Translations under genes and position numbers: made by a program | Notes under the pieces: generated by a model | The model's input: the letters and a program-made list of their open reading frames with translations, nothing else | Database searches by the model: none | Told to the model about the DNA's origin: nothing | Assembly (NCBI GenBank): GCA_035545275.1 | Contig: DASZYT010000004.1 | Coordinates: forward strand, 62,001 to 126,000 | Direction of reading: 5' to 3' | Length of the DNA stretch: 64,000 nt | DNA from: DASZYT01 sp035545275 | GTDB taxonomy: Bacteria; Patescibacteriota; Saccharimonadia; Saccharimonadales; UBA4665 | Shown: positions 42,697 through 51,498 of the stretch, in pieces | Position numbering within the stretch: position 1 is the stretch's first letter | How the letters are laid out: each line of letters starts with the position of its first letter

Positions 42697-44466
42697 TTAG
42701 AAAGTGGCCGTCGCAACCAGTGCGATTGGCGCATTGTAGGTGCCTGCCGGCGTAGTGGCCTGGGTGGTAGCGGCAAATGTCAGAGTGCTGACCGAGGTGT
42801 CGACCGGACCGGTCACGGTGGCCAATTGGTCACCGTAGGTGGTCGTGACATTTTCACCACCCGTAGTGGTGTCAAAAGCGTAATTGTTGGCCGCTCCGTT
42901 GTAGGGAGCGCTCGCTGTCAGGCTTGCACCCGCCGTGGAAACGCGGAGACCGAAATCTTCTGTGCCGGCTGCAAATGGTATTGCGGTAGCCCCAGCCGGG
43001 TGGATAGAGCCAGCGGTGTTGGTGAGTGTATTGCCTTTCATCCGTATGGCCACTTGGGTCTGGGCGTTGGTGGATAACGAAAAGTTGACAGTGGCCGTGT
43101 CAACAGCGGTGCTATCGATAACTTTTGTCGTGCCTACGGTATGGCCAATGGTAAAGCTCGGATCGTCACCACAGGTAGCCTGATAGACGCAAAACGTCAG
43201 CGATTCTGGCACTTCAAACGTGATGTTGGTACCATTTTGGCCGGTGCTAAGGGCCAATCCCCCACTTTCTTTAAAGTTATCGGGGCTGGTGTCGGTGTAG
43301 CTTGGTGATGCGAACGAATACGTCAGTATGCGGGCGTAAAAACTCCCGGTAGCCGAGGGGTTAGTAATACCCGTGATATCAAAGGTGATTTGGCCCCCAG
43401 AGTTTACGGTGGTACCGCTACTGCCGCCATACACCAACGTTGTGCTGTTTGGTGACGAGGCCGTCCAGCCCGTCACGGGCGTACCTCCAATCTGAAAATT
43501 AGATACCGCAGGCGTGCCCAGTGAAAACCCAGCCGGCGCCGTACAGGTCTCGCCCACAACAGGCGAATCACTACAAAAATCGACGACGATGGTCTGTATG
43601 TCGTACGTCTCGTCAGCTGTGATGGTGGTACTGTAGGTGACATTTGATGCACTGGGAGTGGAATCGCTCATGGTAATGCTGCGGCTATATGAGTGGCTAG
43701 CGCTGCTTGATACCGGGGTGTTCATGAGTGTTCGTACCTCTGGCTTGCTCAACGCTGTGTCGTAAATGCGTAAGTCATCAATGTCAGCCTGGAAATTACT
43801 CATTCCCGTATTGTCTTCATACAGTTGCAACGGGAGAGTGCTGCTGTATGTAATGGTACCCGTTAGTGCCTGAGAATTGGTAAGCGTGCCGTCGACATAA
43901 AATTTGGCGGTGGCGCCATCATACGTCAGTGCCAGATGATGCCACTGGCCGTCGTTTTGGGGCACTGAACTTGGTAACCACGCTGAGCCCCCTGTGGTAG
44001 TTATTCCACCACTAAATCCCTGCGCCCATGTGCCCCCATACAACCCCCAAGCGTCTGTCGTAGCGCTACTGGGCATGTTTACAAGTGAGCTTTGATACCC
44101 GCCACCACTAGTGTTGAGTATCCACGCCATCACGGTAATACCCGTAGTTGGCTGAAGGTTATGATTTGTGCAAGTTGCATACTGACTAGACGAAGCGTCG
44201 TTAATCGCCGTGTTTGTGTGCCCGGCCTGTAGAGTTATGTGCTGGTCAGAGCCAATACAATCATTACCATTACCCGATTCGTCAAAAAAAACCTGGTTCG
44301 TGTATGGCCCAGAATCGCGGTCGAAGCTGTATGAAGCAAGTAACCCAGAAGTCGCGTGAGCCGGAGAGACAAGCACGAAAAACGGGCTTATCGCCACGAC
44401 AGCTCCGATTAGTATTTGCGCTAGCTTCCCTCGCCTCGTCTTGCTAGTGATAGACCATGCAGCCAT
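42697..44466 (-). CDS. Secreted LamG-domain protein of the PESLxFC surface family
   Basis: A 589-residue protein. A signal peptide (to ~38, PAHA-TSG) is followed by a LamG/concanavalin-like domain (~40-240: GLLASYSFDRDSGPYTNQ, NDGQWHHLALTYDGATAKFYVDG, IDDLRIYDTALSKPE). A module then matches the proteins at 2100 and 3524 (IVVDFCSDSPVVGETCTAPAG, VPESLTFC), and the C-terminus is a beta strand region ending TPAGTYNAPIALVATATF. It joins a glycan-binding-type domain to the surface-family body. It is isolated from the main surface cluster, with its own TTGAGA-N16-TATACT promoter. Confidence 0.75.
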   Translation of the reverse strand: MAAWSITSKTRRGKLAQILIGAVVAISPFFVLVSPAHATSGLLASYSFDRDSGPYTNQVFFDESGNGNDCIGSDQHITLQAGHTNTAINDASSSQYATCTNHNLQPTTGITVMAWILNTSGGGYQSSLVNMPSSATTDAWGLYGGTWAQGFSGGITTTGGSAWLPSSVPQNDGQWHHLALTYDGATAKFYVDGTLTNSQALTGTITYSSTLPLQLYEDNTGMSNFQADIDDLRIYDTALSKPEVRTLMNTPVSSSASHSYSRSITMSDSTPSASNVTYSTTITADETYDIQTIVVDFCSDSPVVGETCTAPAGFSLGTPAVSNFQIGGTPVTGWTASSPNSTTLVYGGSSGTTVNSGGQITFDITGITNPSATGSFYARILTYSFASPSYTDTSPDNFKESGGLALSTGQNGTNITFEVPESLTFCVYQATCGDDPSFTIGHTVGTTKVIDSTAVDTATVNFSLSTNAQTQVAIRMKGNTLTNTAGSIHPAGATAIPFAAGTEDFGLRVSTAGASLTASAPYNGAANNYAFDTTTGGENVTTTYGDQLATVTGPVDTSVSTLTFAATTQATTPAGTYNAPIALVATATF

Positions 44467-44475
44467 TTGGTGATA

Positions 44476-44503
44476 AGTATAAGCGTCTTGGGTGATTTCT
44501 CAA
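44476..44503 (-). promoter_or_regulatory. Promoter TTGAGA-N16-TATACT
   Basis: Minus-strand TTGAGA (44503-44498), 16-bp spacer, TATACT (44481-44476), 9 nt before ATG 44466. The CGCTTATACT sequence resembles the surface-gene promoters at 2.0 and 3.5 kb. Confidence 0.5.
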
Positions 44504-44579
44504 AAAGCGCCACGCTTTACAAACAGCGGCCGTATCTGTATAGTTTTCCTTCGACTACATAACTAATTTAAGGGAACAT

Positions 44580-44888
44580 ATGCCAATCATTAAGTCCGCA
44601 AAAAAACGTGTAAAAACAGCCCGCAAAGCTGCCGTACGCAACTCTAAGACCAAGCGCTCCCTGAAAAGTGCCCTGAAAGCGCTTGCCAAGAAGGCCGACA
44701 GCAAGAGCCACGCCGCTGCTCAAAGCTCCGTCGACAAAGCCGCCAAAAAGGGCGTCATTCATAAGAACAAGGCCGCTCGCCTGAAGCGCCAAGCCGCTGC
44801 CCGTGCCAAGGCCGCCGGCGTAAAGCCATCAGCAGCCAAGAAAACTGCTGCCAAAAAAGCTCCAGCCAAAAAGACGACCAAGAAATAG
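44580..44888 (+). CDS. rpsT: 30S ribosomal protein S20
   Basis: A 102-residue S20 (MPIIKSAKKRVKTARKAAVRN, AAQSSVDKAAKKGVIHKNKAARLKRQ) with a C-terminal Lys/Ala tail (AAKKTAAKKAPAKK). AAGGGA precedes the ATG. A strong terminator follows. rpsT beside holA is a common arrangement; here a cupredoxin gene lies between them. Confidence 0.95.
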   Translation: MPIIKSAKKRVKTARKAAVRNSKTKRSLKSALKALAKKADSKSHAAAQSSVDKAAKKGVIHKNKAARLKRQAAARAKAAGVKPSAAKKTAAKKAPAKKTTKK

Positions 44889-44908
44889 TCGCCCTCTCGA
44901 AGGCATAA

Positions 44909-44934
44909 ACCGGGCACTTACCTGCCCGGTTTTT
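44909..44934 (+). terminator. Rho-independent terminator of rpsT
   Basis: ACCGGGCA (44909-44916), loop CTTACC, TGCCCGGT (44923-44930), then TTTT. Confidence 0.85.
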
Positions 44935-45076
44935 ATTACTCTGGACTCGCTGTAGTTGAAAGCCCCAAAATTGTAGGGGTTTTATGATGCCAGCCGTATA
45001 CTGGCAGTAGGCTGCACGTATGCCGCACGGATTACCAGTGTGCGGCGCCGATTGCTCCCTGAAAGTTGAGGAGACT

Positions 45077-45484
45077 ATGCGTAGATCGATGTGGGCGATT
45101 ATCGCCGCCGTCGTAGTGGTTGGTGCCGGTGTCGGCATTTGGCTCGGGGTCAGCCACAACAACAATAACAGCTCGCCTACTATGAACATGAACAGCCAGA
45201 CAAACACCAATAACGCTGCTCCGGTTGCTACCGACAAAGTATCCATCCAGAACTTTGCCTTTAGCCCCGCCAGCATCACCGTCAAAAAGGGCACTACCGT
45301 TACCTGGACAAACAGCGACAGCGTGACGCACACCGTTACCGAAAAAGATGCTCAGACCGGCCCAAACAGTGGAGATCTGGCACCGGGTGAAAGTTATAGC
45401 TTTACCTTTAATAAGGTTGGCACCTACCACTATCACTGCACCATCCATACCGAGATGCTCGGTACTGTTACCGTTACAAACTAG
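45077..45484 (+). CDS. Membrane-anchored cupredoxin (blue copper protein)
   Basis: A 135-residue protein: N-terminal membrane helix (5-24), Asn/Ser/Thr/Met linker, then a plastocyanin/amicyanin-type cupredoxin domain. Copper ligands are His85 (VTHTV) and Cys121, His124, Met127 in CTIHTEM. It would carry electrons or bind copper outside the membrane. GAGGAG just before ATG 45077 fixes the start; the frame is open 19 codons further. No oxidase or other redox partner is in the window, so the partner is unknown. Its end overlaps holA by 11 bp (convergent). Confidence 0.85.
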   Translation: MRRSMWAIIAAVVVVGAGVGIWLGVSHNNNNSSPTMNMNSQTNTNNAAPVATDKVSIQNFAFSPASITVKKGTTVTWTNSDSVTHTVTEKDAQTGPNSGDLAPGESYSFTFNKVGTYHYHCTIHTEMLGTVTVTN

Positions 45485-46397
45485 TCAGCCGCAGCAAATA
45501 GTGTTTGAGTACGTCGTCGGCGTCAAGGCTTTCACGCTTGAGACGCGTGTCGATAGTCAGCAAATCGCGAACAAGTTTTTTTACGTCATCTATGCTTAAT
45601 TTACGGGCGATGGCCTGACTTTTTTGCACCACGAAGGGGTTCAGCTTGGCCTCAGCCGCTATGGCCTGCGGACCGCGGTTGCCCGCTGCTTTTATGACGG
45701 CCAGCACATGTAGCTGCCACGTCAGCATGGCGATAATCTGCTGGGGTTCCACCTTGAGTGCCCGCTGTTCATCGTACAGCGCCAGCATACGCCGCGTGTC
45801 GCCGGCAAAGGCAGCGTCAAGTAGGTCAAATATTTTGCCCTGAGGCGTTTGGTCGGTTAGCAGATCAATGGTTGCACGGGTAATCTTTTTGTCGTACAGC
45901 AGCAGTTTGTCGAGCTCACCCCCCAACAGCTGCTGGTTCACACCGACACGCTCAACCAAATACCGAGCATCGGCAGCACTCAACGAGCCCTTTTGGGCCG
46001 CGGCCCGTTCCACCAGCCACCGCGCCAGCCCAGACACGTCTAGCTGCTTGAAGTCGTGAAAATCTGTGTGCTTCTGCAAAAATTTGTAATAACTGCTGCG
46101 TTTATCGAGCTTGGGTTCGATAATGATGGCTTGCGTGGTTTCGGGCATGTCACCCAGCAGCTGCTCAGCCCGCTCTGCAAACTGCTTGTTGGCTCCTGGT
46201 GTACGAAGCACCACCAGCTTTTTGGGCGCCAAAAACGGCAAACTCGTCAGCGCTTCTTGCAGGCGCTCAAAGCTTGCCTCTTCGCCGTCCAGACGCTCCA
46301 GCGCCATATCGCCATACTCATCTGTAAAGCGATGAGTCTGCTCGATAAGCGCCGCCTGCAACGCAAACGCATTCTCTCCCGTAAGTGTAGTGGCCAT
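45474..46397 (-). CDS. holA: DNA polymerase III, delta subunit
   Basis: A 307-residue protein with HolA layout: N-terminal AAA-like part (TTLTGENAFALQAALIEQTHRF, LTSLPFLAPKKLVVLRTPG), SARYLVERVG-type middle (ADARYLVERVGVNQQLLGGELDKLLLYD) and helical collar domain (AMLTWQLHVLAVIKAAG). It opens the sliding clamp in the clamp-loader complex. A perfect extended -10 (TGCTACAAT) ends 7 nt from the ATG. Confidence 0.88.
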   Translation of the reverse strand: MATTLTGENAFALQAALIEQTHRFTDEYGDMALERLDGEEASFERLQEALTSLPFLAPKKLVVLRTPGANKQFAERAEQLLGDMPETTQAIIIEPKLDKRSSYYKFLQKHTDFHDFKQLDVSGLARWLVERAAAQKGSLSAADARYLVERVGVNQQLLGGELDKLLLYDKKITRATIDLLTDQTPQGKIFDLLDAAFAGDTRRMLALYDEQRALKVEPQQIIAMLTWQLHVLAVIKAAGNRGPQAIAAEAKLNPFVVQKSQAIARKLSIDDVKKLVRDLLTIDTRLKRESLDADDVLKHYLLRLTSL

Positions 46398-46404
46398 CAG
46401 ATAT

Positions 46405-46449
46405 ATTGTAGCAATAGCCGACAGGTTTCGAGCGCTCTCTTGCTACAAT
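46405..46449. promoter_or_regulatory. Divergent extended -10 pair forming an inverted repeat
   Basis: ATTGTAGCAA (46405-46414) and TTGCTACAAT (46440-46449) are exact inverted copies. Each is an extended -10 (TG-C-TACAAT): the left one ends 7 nt before holA, the right one 11 nt before the trehalose gene. No consensus -35 is visible. Confidence 0.6.
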
Positions 46450-46460
46450 AGTACGAGTAT

Positions 46461-48641
46461 ATGCAACAAGGTGTCATCATTGTATCCAACCGCTTACCGG
46501 TAAGCGTCAAGCGCAACGAGGCGGGCGAGCTGGAGTTCTACAACAGTGTCGGCGGCCTGGCTACCGGCCTTTCCTCATATGTCACCAACAAAAAGAATAA
46601 ATGGATTGGCTGGCCGGGTATCGCCAGCGATGATCTAAGCGAACAAGACAAATCATTCGTCGCCCATGAACTGTTAAAACGCAACTGTTACCCCGTATTT
46701 TTGACCAAAAAGCAGCTTGACGACTACTACAACGGGTACAGCAACTCCATCTTGTGGCCGATGCTGCACGACATGACGCCGCACCTTGAGCAGCATGACC
46801 GCTGGTGGAAAGCGTACCGAGCCGTCAACAAAGTGTTTGCTGATGTGGTACTGACCCTGAGTGAACCTGGCGGCACTATATGGGTACACGATTATCATTT
46901 GTTCAAGCTGCCGTCACTGCTGCGCGCAGAGCGCCCCAGCGACAAGATTGGCTTCTTCTTGCACATCCCCTTCCCCAGTGTCGACGGATTGCAAATGTTG
47001 CCCAGTGCCAAATCGCTGCTCAATGGGATGCTGGGCTCGGACCTGGTGGGTTTTCACACGCCCTCGTATGTACAAAATTTTCTGGGTGCGTGCCAACATT
47101 TTGAGATTGGACTGGTTAGTGAAAAGCAGGTTATTCTGGAAGACCGTGTGGTGCGGGTGACAGAGTTTCCTATTAGTATTGATTACGCAAAATTTGCCCG
47201 GGCAACCCGGCAGCGGGCGGTCAGGCGGGCGGTCAGGCGACTGCAACGAGAGTACCGCGGCAAGCGCATTGTACTGACCGTGGATCGCCTTGACCCCACA
47301 AAAGGGCTGGTAGAACGGCTAAAAGCATACGAACAATTTTTGCGTGTAAAGCCAGAGCTGCAGGGTAAAGTGGTAATGGTGATGCTGGCAGTGCCGTCGC
47401 GTACCGACATTGAGGATTACAAGCAGCTGAAAACTCAACTGGAACGACGAGTGCGCAAGATAAATAAAGAATTTGGCACCGTGACCTGGCGGCCGGTCGA
47501 ATATATGTACACTATCCTGCCCTTCGAGGAGCTGGCTGCGCTGTATCAAGTGGCTGATGTGGCGTTCATCGCCCCGCTTCGGGATGGTATGAATTTGGTC
47601 GCCAAAGAGTACGTAGCCAGCCGGCCCAAGCACAATGGCGTATTGATACTGAGCGCGACGGCAGGAGCGGCCGAAGAACTCACCGAAGCACTCATTGTCG
47701 ACCCCAGCCAGCCCCATACGGTAGTTGATGCCTTGGTGCAGGCCTTTACCCTGCCAGAGCGCGAGTTGCGCCACCGCATCCGCTCCATGCAAAAGCACCT
47801 GCAGGTCCACACTATCCACGCCTGGGCCGGAACTTTTATCAAGACACTGCAGCAGCCCATGAGCACACCCCGGCGCTGGACCAAGGGTTTTACCACCATG
47901 CGAAAAAGAGAGCTGCTAAGGGGGTATCGCCATGCCACGCATCGCCTGCTCTTGCTCGATTACGACGGTGTTCTCGTCCCCTACACGCCACATTACACTG
48001 CTGCCGAGCCACCGGATTCGCTACGCGAGTTGCTCACCAAGTTGTCAGCCCAGCCGGACAATGAGGTAGTTGTCATCAGCGGGCGTAGCAAGCGCGATAT
48101 TGACTCCTGGTTGGGCGATTTGCCCATATCATTGGTGGCCGAGCACGGTGCGTTTATCCGCGAAGCAGGCCACCGCTGGAAGCAAAGCAGCAAGGCTAGG
48201 AGTGGGTGGCAAAAGGATATCGTTCCCATCATGGAGGAATACACGGCCAAAACCCCCGGCGCGCTGGTGGAGAAAAAAGAGCAATCCGTGGTGTGGCACT
48301 ACCGCGACGCAGCCCCCTACTACGCCCACAAACACCTCGTTATTTTAAAGCGCCTGTTGCGTCCTATTGCCCGACGGGCCGGTCTGGAGGTGCGCCATGG
48401 CAACAAAATTTTGGAAGTCCGTCCGACCAATGTCGATAAGGGCAAAGCCGCCGGCTATTGGCTGCGCGATAATCTCGACTTTATTTTGGCTGTCGGCGAT
48501 GATTATACCGACGAGGATACGTTTGCCGCTCTACCGCCCTCTGCCTTTACCATTAAGGTAGGTCGCGGGCGTACCCTGGCCAAGCTGCGTCTCAAAACCA
48601 CCAAAGACGTCATACGACTACTGAAGGATCTTAATCATTAA
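46461..48641 (+). CDS. otsA: Fused trehalose-6-phosphate synthase / trehalose-6-phosphate phosphatase
   Basis: A 726-residue bifunctional protein. Residues 1-~470 are a GT20 synthase (IVSNRLPVSVKRNEAGELEF, VHDYHLFKLPSLLR, GFFLHIPFPS, DRLDPTKGLVERL, PLRDGMNLVAKEYVASR). Residues ~490-726 are a HAD-type phosphatase (LLLDYDGVLVPYTP, VVISGRSKRDI, AVGDDYTDEDTF). Together they make trehalose from UDP-glucose and glucose-6-phosphate through trehalose-6-phosphate, for osmotic or desiccation stress. Such fusions are well known in eukaryotes and some bacteria. The 3' end overlaps mutM by 11 bp (convergent). Confidence 0.95.
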   Translation: MQQGVIIVSNRLPVSVKRNEAGELEFYNSVGGLATGLSSYVTNKKNKWIGWPGIASDDLSEQDKSFVAHELLKRNCYPVFLTKKQLDDYYNGYSNSILWPMLHDMTPHLEQHDRWWKAYRAVNKVFADVVLTLSEPGGTIWVHDYHLFKLPSLLRAERPSDKIGFFLHIPFPSVDGLQMLPSAKSLLNGMLGSDLVGFHTPSYVQNFLGACQHFEIGLVSEKQVILEDRVVRVTEFPISIDYAKFARATRQRAVRRAVRRLQREYRGKRIVLTVDRLDPTKGLVERLKAYEQFLRVKPELQGKVVMVMLAVPSRTDIEDYKQLKTQLERRVRKINKEFGTVTWRPVEYMYTILPFEELAALYQVADVAFIAPLRDGMNLVAKEYVASRPKHNGVLILSATAGAAEELTEALIVDPSQPHTVVDALVQAFTLPERELRHRIRSMQKHLQVHTIHAWAGTFIKTLQQPMSTPRRWTKGFTTMRKRELLRGYRHATHRLLLLDYDGVLVPYTPHYTAAEPPDSLRELLTKLSAQPDNEVVVISGRSKRDIDSWLGDLPISLVAEHGAFIREAGHRWKQSSKARSGWQKDIVPIMEEYTAKTPGALVEKKEQSVVWHYRDAAPYYAHKHLVILKRLLRPIARRAGLEVRHGNKILEVRPTNVDKGKAAGYWLRDNLDFILAVGDDYTDEDTFAALPPSAFTIKVGRGRTLAKLRLKTTKDVIRLLKDLNH

Positions 48642-49506
48642 TCTTTTGGCAATGCGGGCAGATGTGGGTGCCGCGGCCAGCTACTCGGATTTTCTCGATA
48701 ATGGTGCCGCAGCGCGGGCACGCTTGACCTTCACGCCGAAACACCCTCGCAAAATCCAGGTAGCTGCCCTTATTACCCTCAGCGTCCACGTACGTGTGGT
48801 CGGTACTGCCGCCTTTGGCAATGGCAATCTGCAGAATCTCTTGCATGCTGTTGTATAAATCCCTGATATTCTTATCAGTCAGATTAGCAACTCTGGTGGC
48901 AGAGTGAATTTTCGCGCCCCACAAACTTTCATCGGCATAGATGTTGCCTATGCCCGCCACAACTGACTGATCCAAAATGGCAGCTTTGATGCTGGTGTTC
49001 TTGCGCCTGGCCAGGCGCTCTTTTAGCACATCCCAGGTAAAGTCTGCCCCAAGCGGCTCAGGGCCAATCTTCTTGAAAAAATCGAGCTGCGGAATTTCGG
49101 CGATGGGCATCAGCCGCACCCAGCCGAACTTTCGTTGGTCGTTGAAGAACAGCTTGCTGCCATCTTTAAAATCAAAAATGACACGGGTGGATTTGTCGGG
49201 CAGCTCATGAATTAACGAATCATTCGGGTGCCCGGCGCCAAAGTGTACACCCTGGCCCTGAAACACCAGCTGGCCCGTCATCTTCAGGTGGATCACCAGC
49301 GAATATTTGCTGGAAAGTTCAATCAGCAACACTTTTGCCCTGCGCCGCACTTCCACCACCGCCGCACCAACCAGAAACCGCTCCACGTCCGCCGGCGAGT
49401 TCGGGAAGCTCTTGGGCGTGTCGCTGCTGGCCGCCCTAAACGTGCGGCCGGGCAGCAAACGCTGCAGCCCCACGCGAATAGTTTCTACCTCAGGCAACTC
49501 CGGCAT
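48631..49506 (-). CDS. mutM: Formamidopyrimidine-DNA glycosylase
   Basis: A 291-residue protein with MPELPEVETIR (catalytic Pro2 and Glu3), LLIELSSKYSLVIHLKMTGQL, DQSVVAGIGNIYADE, and a C-terminal zinc finger CPRCGTII...HICPHCQK. It removes oxidised purines such as 8-oxoguanine. An extended -10 (TGGTACAAT) ends 6 nt before the ATG, so it is predicted leaderless. Confidence 0.96.
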   Translation of the reverse strand: MPELPEVETIRVGLQRLLPGRTFRAASSDTPKSFPNSPADVERFLVGAAVVEVRRRAKVLLIELSSKYSLVIHLKMTGQLVFQGQGVHFGAGHPNDSLIHELPDKSTRVIFDFKDGSKLFFNDQRKFGWVRLMPIAEIPQLDFFKKIGPEPLGADFTWDVLKERLARRKNTSIKAAILDQSVVAGIGNIYADESLWGAKIHSATRVANLTDKNIRDLYNSMQEILQIAIAKGGSTDHTYVDAEGNKGSYLDFARVFRREGQACPRCGTIIEKIRVAGRGTHICPHCQKIND

Positions 49507-49512
49507 AATGCA

Positions 49513-49521
49513 ATTGTACCA
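49513..49521 (-). promoter_or_regulatory. Extended -10 (TGGTACAAT), leaderless geometry, mutM
   Basis: Minus-strand TG-G-TACAAT, 6 nt before ATG 49506. It lies between mutM and the 3' end of the 49531-49965 gene, giving mutM its own start. Confidence 0.55.
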
Positions 49522-49530
49522 ATAAGGAGC

Positions 49531-49965
49531 CTAGGCGGCACTGGCCGTACTGGCTTCTGTAAGCTGCATGTCTACCAAGGTTGTTCTGCCAACCAGTTTA
49601 GCTGCAGCCACGTATGGCAAGAACTTCTGCCGTTCACTATCATTTAGACTATGCTCGGTCTGCTGCCCTAGGTAATCGATAGCTTGATTTATAAAAACCG
49701 GGTCGTCTTCATGAAAGCGTGTCTCGCCATATCCCCGCCGAGAGCGGGATAAACCAGAGAGTACATCAAGTTTAAGCTCCTCGCACTTTGCACGTATCAC
49801 GTCATACTCTTCATACCCTAATCCCTCAAATCGTTTAATAACACTGCCTCTGTTGGCTCGGTCTGCAAGGAATGTCAGTGACCAAAAGGCAGCAATATGG
49901 TCCTCACCTGTTTCTAAGAACAAGGTCTCATCAAGTCTCTCGCCGGGCTTAATTACGCTTCGCAT
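49531..49965 (-). CDS. Hypothetical protein
   Basis: A 144-residue, soluble, mostly helical protein (AAFWSLTFLADRANRGSVIKRF, EYDVIRAKCEELKLDVLSGLS). No family is recognised. No Shine-Dalgarno or clear -10 was found close to the ATG, so the start is uncertain. Confidence 0.45.
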   Translation of the reverse strand: MRSVIKPGERLDETLFLETGEDHIAAFWSLTFLADRANRGSVIKRFEGLGYEEYDVIRAKCEELKLDVLSGLSRSRRGYGETRFHEDDPVFINQAIDYLGQQTEHSLNDSERQKFLPYVAAAKLVGRTTLVDMQLTEASTASAA

Positions 49966-50027
49966 ATGTGTTTTAAAACCTCACTCCCGACTGTATGCCT
50001 CGGCGGCCAAAAATGCAAGCGGGGCGG

Positions 50028-50033
50028 TATACT
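50028..50033 (+). promoter_or_regulatory. -10 TATACT before the DciA-like gene
   Basis: TATACT ends 9 nt before ATG 50043; a second A/T box (TATAAG, 50035-50040) lies even closer. No Shine-Dalgarno. Confidence 0.4.
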
Positions 50034-50042
50034 GTATAAGAT

Positions 50043-50282
50043 ATGGCTGATTCGCTTTTCGATATTTTGCGCAAAAAAGATTTTGACGAACCGCCCGAGA
50101 GCGTAGCGATCAAAAAATTTGTACACGATACGTACCAAGAAGACGTTGCTGTTACAGTGCGTGAACGCGACATCACCATTCAGGTGCGCAGCGCCGCGCT
50201 GGCCAACACCTTGCGCATGCAACTGCCTGCGCTCAAAAAGGTTGCCAACACCACCAAGCGAATCGGTTTTCGGATTGGCTAA
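50043..50282 (+). CDS. Small DUF721/DciA-like protein
   Basis: A 79-residue protein. The second half (ERDITIQVRSAALANTLRMQL, then KRIGFRIG) resembles the beta-hairpin/helix pattern of DUF721 proteins, to which the helicase loader DciA belongs. It is much shorter than DciA and lacks its usual N-terminal Trp-xxx-Val-Gly region, so the match is tentative. If correct it could help load or contact the replicative helicase. It overlaps the next gene by 4 bp tail to tail. Confidence 0.5.
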   Translation: MADSLFDILRKKDFDEPPESVAIKKFVHDTYQEDVAVTVRERDITIQVRSAALANTLRMQLPALKKVANTTKRIGFRIG

Positions 50283-50824
50283 AGATTTACGTCAGTTGTA
50301 AGAGTGCTGTAGTCGGGGATTTGCGCTTGGAACAAGTCGCGCACGGCTATGCCATTACCCTGGAAGTTGCCCTGGCCGCATGAGGTGGTCCAGTAGCGCT
50401 CCCGTTCATTTGAACCATCATTAAATACAAAGGTATACAACCGACCAAACGGGCAGATACCCCTATTTTCCTTCAGTGACGAATCCGGATTGCCCTTGGT
50501 GAAGTTTTCGCGCTGCAAGGCAAACAAAAACTGCGTATAGGCGGCCGGTGTCATGTCGAATGTTTTTGTAGAAGCAGTTTGGTCTTCGTAGCCTTTGATG
50601 ATTTCCAGGCTAGAATCCGAGCTGCTTACCGTAACACGCACATCATTGTGATCTTGGGGAGCATTGATGGGGCCCCGAATGCTCATTTGTGCAAAAGAAG
50701 TACTCGTGGCATAATCTGGCAAATACAGTGGCTTTTTGGTGGGGCCACCGCCACCGCTAAAAATGAGTACCAAAACAAGTACCACCAGACCGATTGCAAC
50801 CAGTATACCGATAAGTGCACGCAT
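50279..50824 (-). CDS. Membrane-anchored hypothetical protein
   Basis: A 181-residue protein: N-terminal membrane helix (3-24, LIGILVAIGLVVLVLVLIF), then a Gly/Pro linker and an outside domain (~40-181) with two cysteines (RGICPFGR and TTSCGQG) that may bridge. GGAGAG precedes the ATG. No family is recognised; an envelope role is inferred. Confidence 0.6.
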   Translation of the reverse strand: MRALIGILVAIGLVVLVLVLIFSGGGGPTKKPLYLPDYATSTSFAQMSIRGPINAPQDHNDVRVTVSSSDSSLEIIKGYEDQTASTKTFDMTPAAYTQFLFALQRENFTKGNPDSSLKENRGICPFGRLYTFVFNDGSNERERYWTTSCGQGNFQGNGIAVRDLFQAQIPDYSTLTTDVNL

Positions 50825-50898
50825 AAAAGGTCTCTCCTGTACTCCAGATATCAGAACAAGCTTATAGTAACACTATTGTCCATCTTTTTCAAGAGGTA

Positions 50899-51480
50899 CT
50901 ATCCCTGTTCTTGTTGCGTAAGTACCTGAAGTTGACGTTTGAGGTCTTTAACTGAGGTATAGAGTACAGCGCGCATACCGGCGTCTTGCGCACCTGTACA
51001 GTGGCGCTCTTGATCGTCCACAAAGACACACTCCTCCGGCTCAACCCCTAGCTTTTCGGCAATCTGGTAATACGCCCGCTCGTCGGGTTTGGCGATGCCC
51101 GATTCGTACGAGAGTGCAATAGCATCAAACAAGCCTAGCTGCTGCTTGGAAAATAGTTCTTCCAGCCAGTCGGCGGCCGCATTCGACAGCATCCCCACCT
51201 TGTAGTGCGGTTTTAACTCTTTTTCAATAAAATCAAACAGCGTGGCGTTGGGCACATTCCGATCCAAAATGCTATTAACCTCTGCGGAGCTCATACCAGC
51301 CATGTCGGCAACCTGCCCTACAAAGTCTTCGTGCGAAATCAGGCCGGCATCGGCTTGCTGCATCAGATCGGCCGCTTCTTGCGATAACGCTTTGTCGTGG
51401 CCAAAATGCTCTTCCTTGAATGCCAGCCAGCTTTCCGTCACCAGCACACCAAAACAGTCAAAGATAATAGCTTTTATCAT
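50899..51480 (-). CDS. HAD-superfamily hydrolase (subfamily IA)
   Basis: A 193-residue protein. Motif I is FDCFGVLV (nucleophile Asp; the usual second Asp is replaced, as in YihX/epoxide-hydrolase-like HADs), motif II MLSNA, motif III KPDERAYYQ, motif IV CVFVDDQERH. The cap is a small helical bundle. It probably dephosphorylates a small metabolite; the substrate is unknown. An extended -10 (TGCTACAAT) ends 6 nt from the ATG. Confidence 0.85.
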   Translation of the reverse strand: MIKAIIFDCFGVLVTESWLAFKEEHFGHDKALSQEAADLMQQADAGLISHEDFVGQVADMAGMSSAEVNSILDRNVPNATLFDFIEKELKPHYKVGMLSNAAADWLEELFSKQQLGLFDAIALSYESGIAKPDERAYYQIAEKLGVEPEECVFVDDQERHCTGAQDAGMRAVLYTSVKDLKRQLQVLTQQEQG

Positions 51481-51486
51481 CCTTTA

Positions 51487-51495
51487 ATTGTAGCA
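51487..51495 (-). promoter_or_regulatory. Extended -10 (TGCTACAAT), leaderless geometry, HAD gene
   Basis: Minus-strand TG-C-TACAAT, 6 nt before ATG 51480; identical to the boxes of holA and the trehalose gene. Confidence 0.6.
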
Positions 51496-51498
51496 AGC

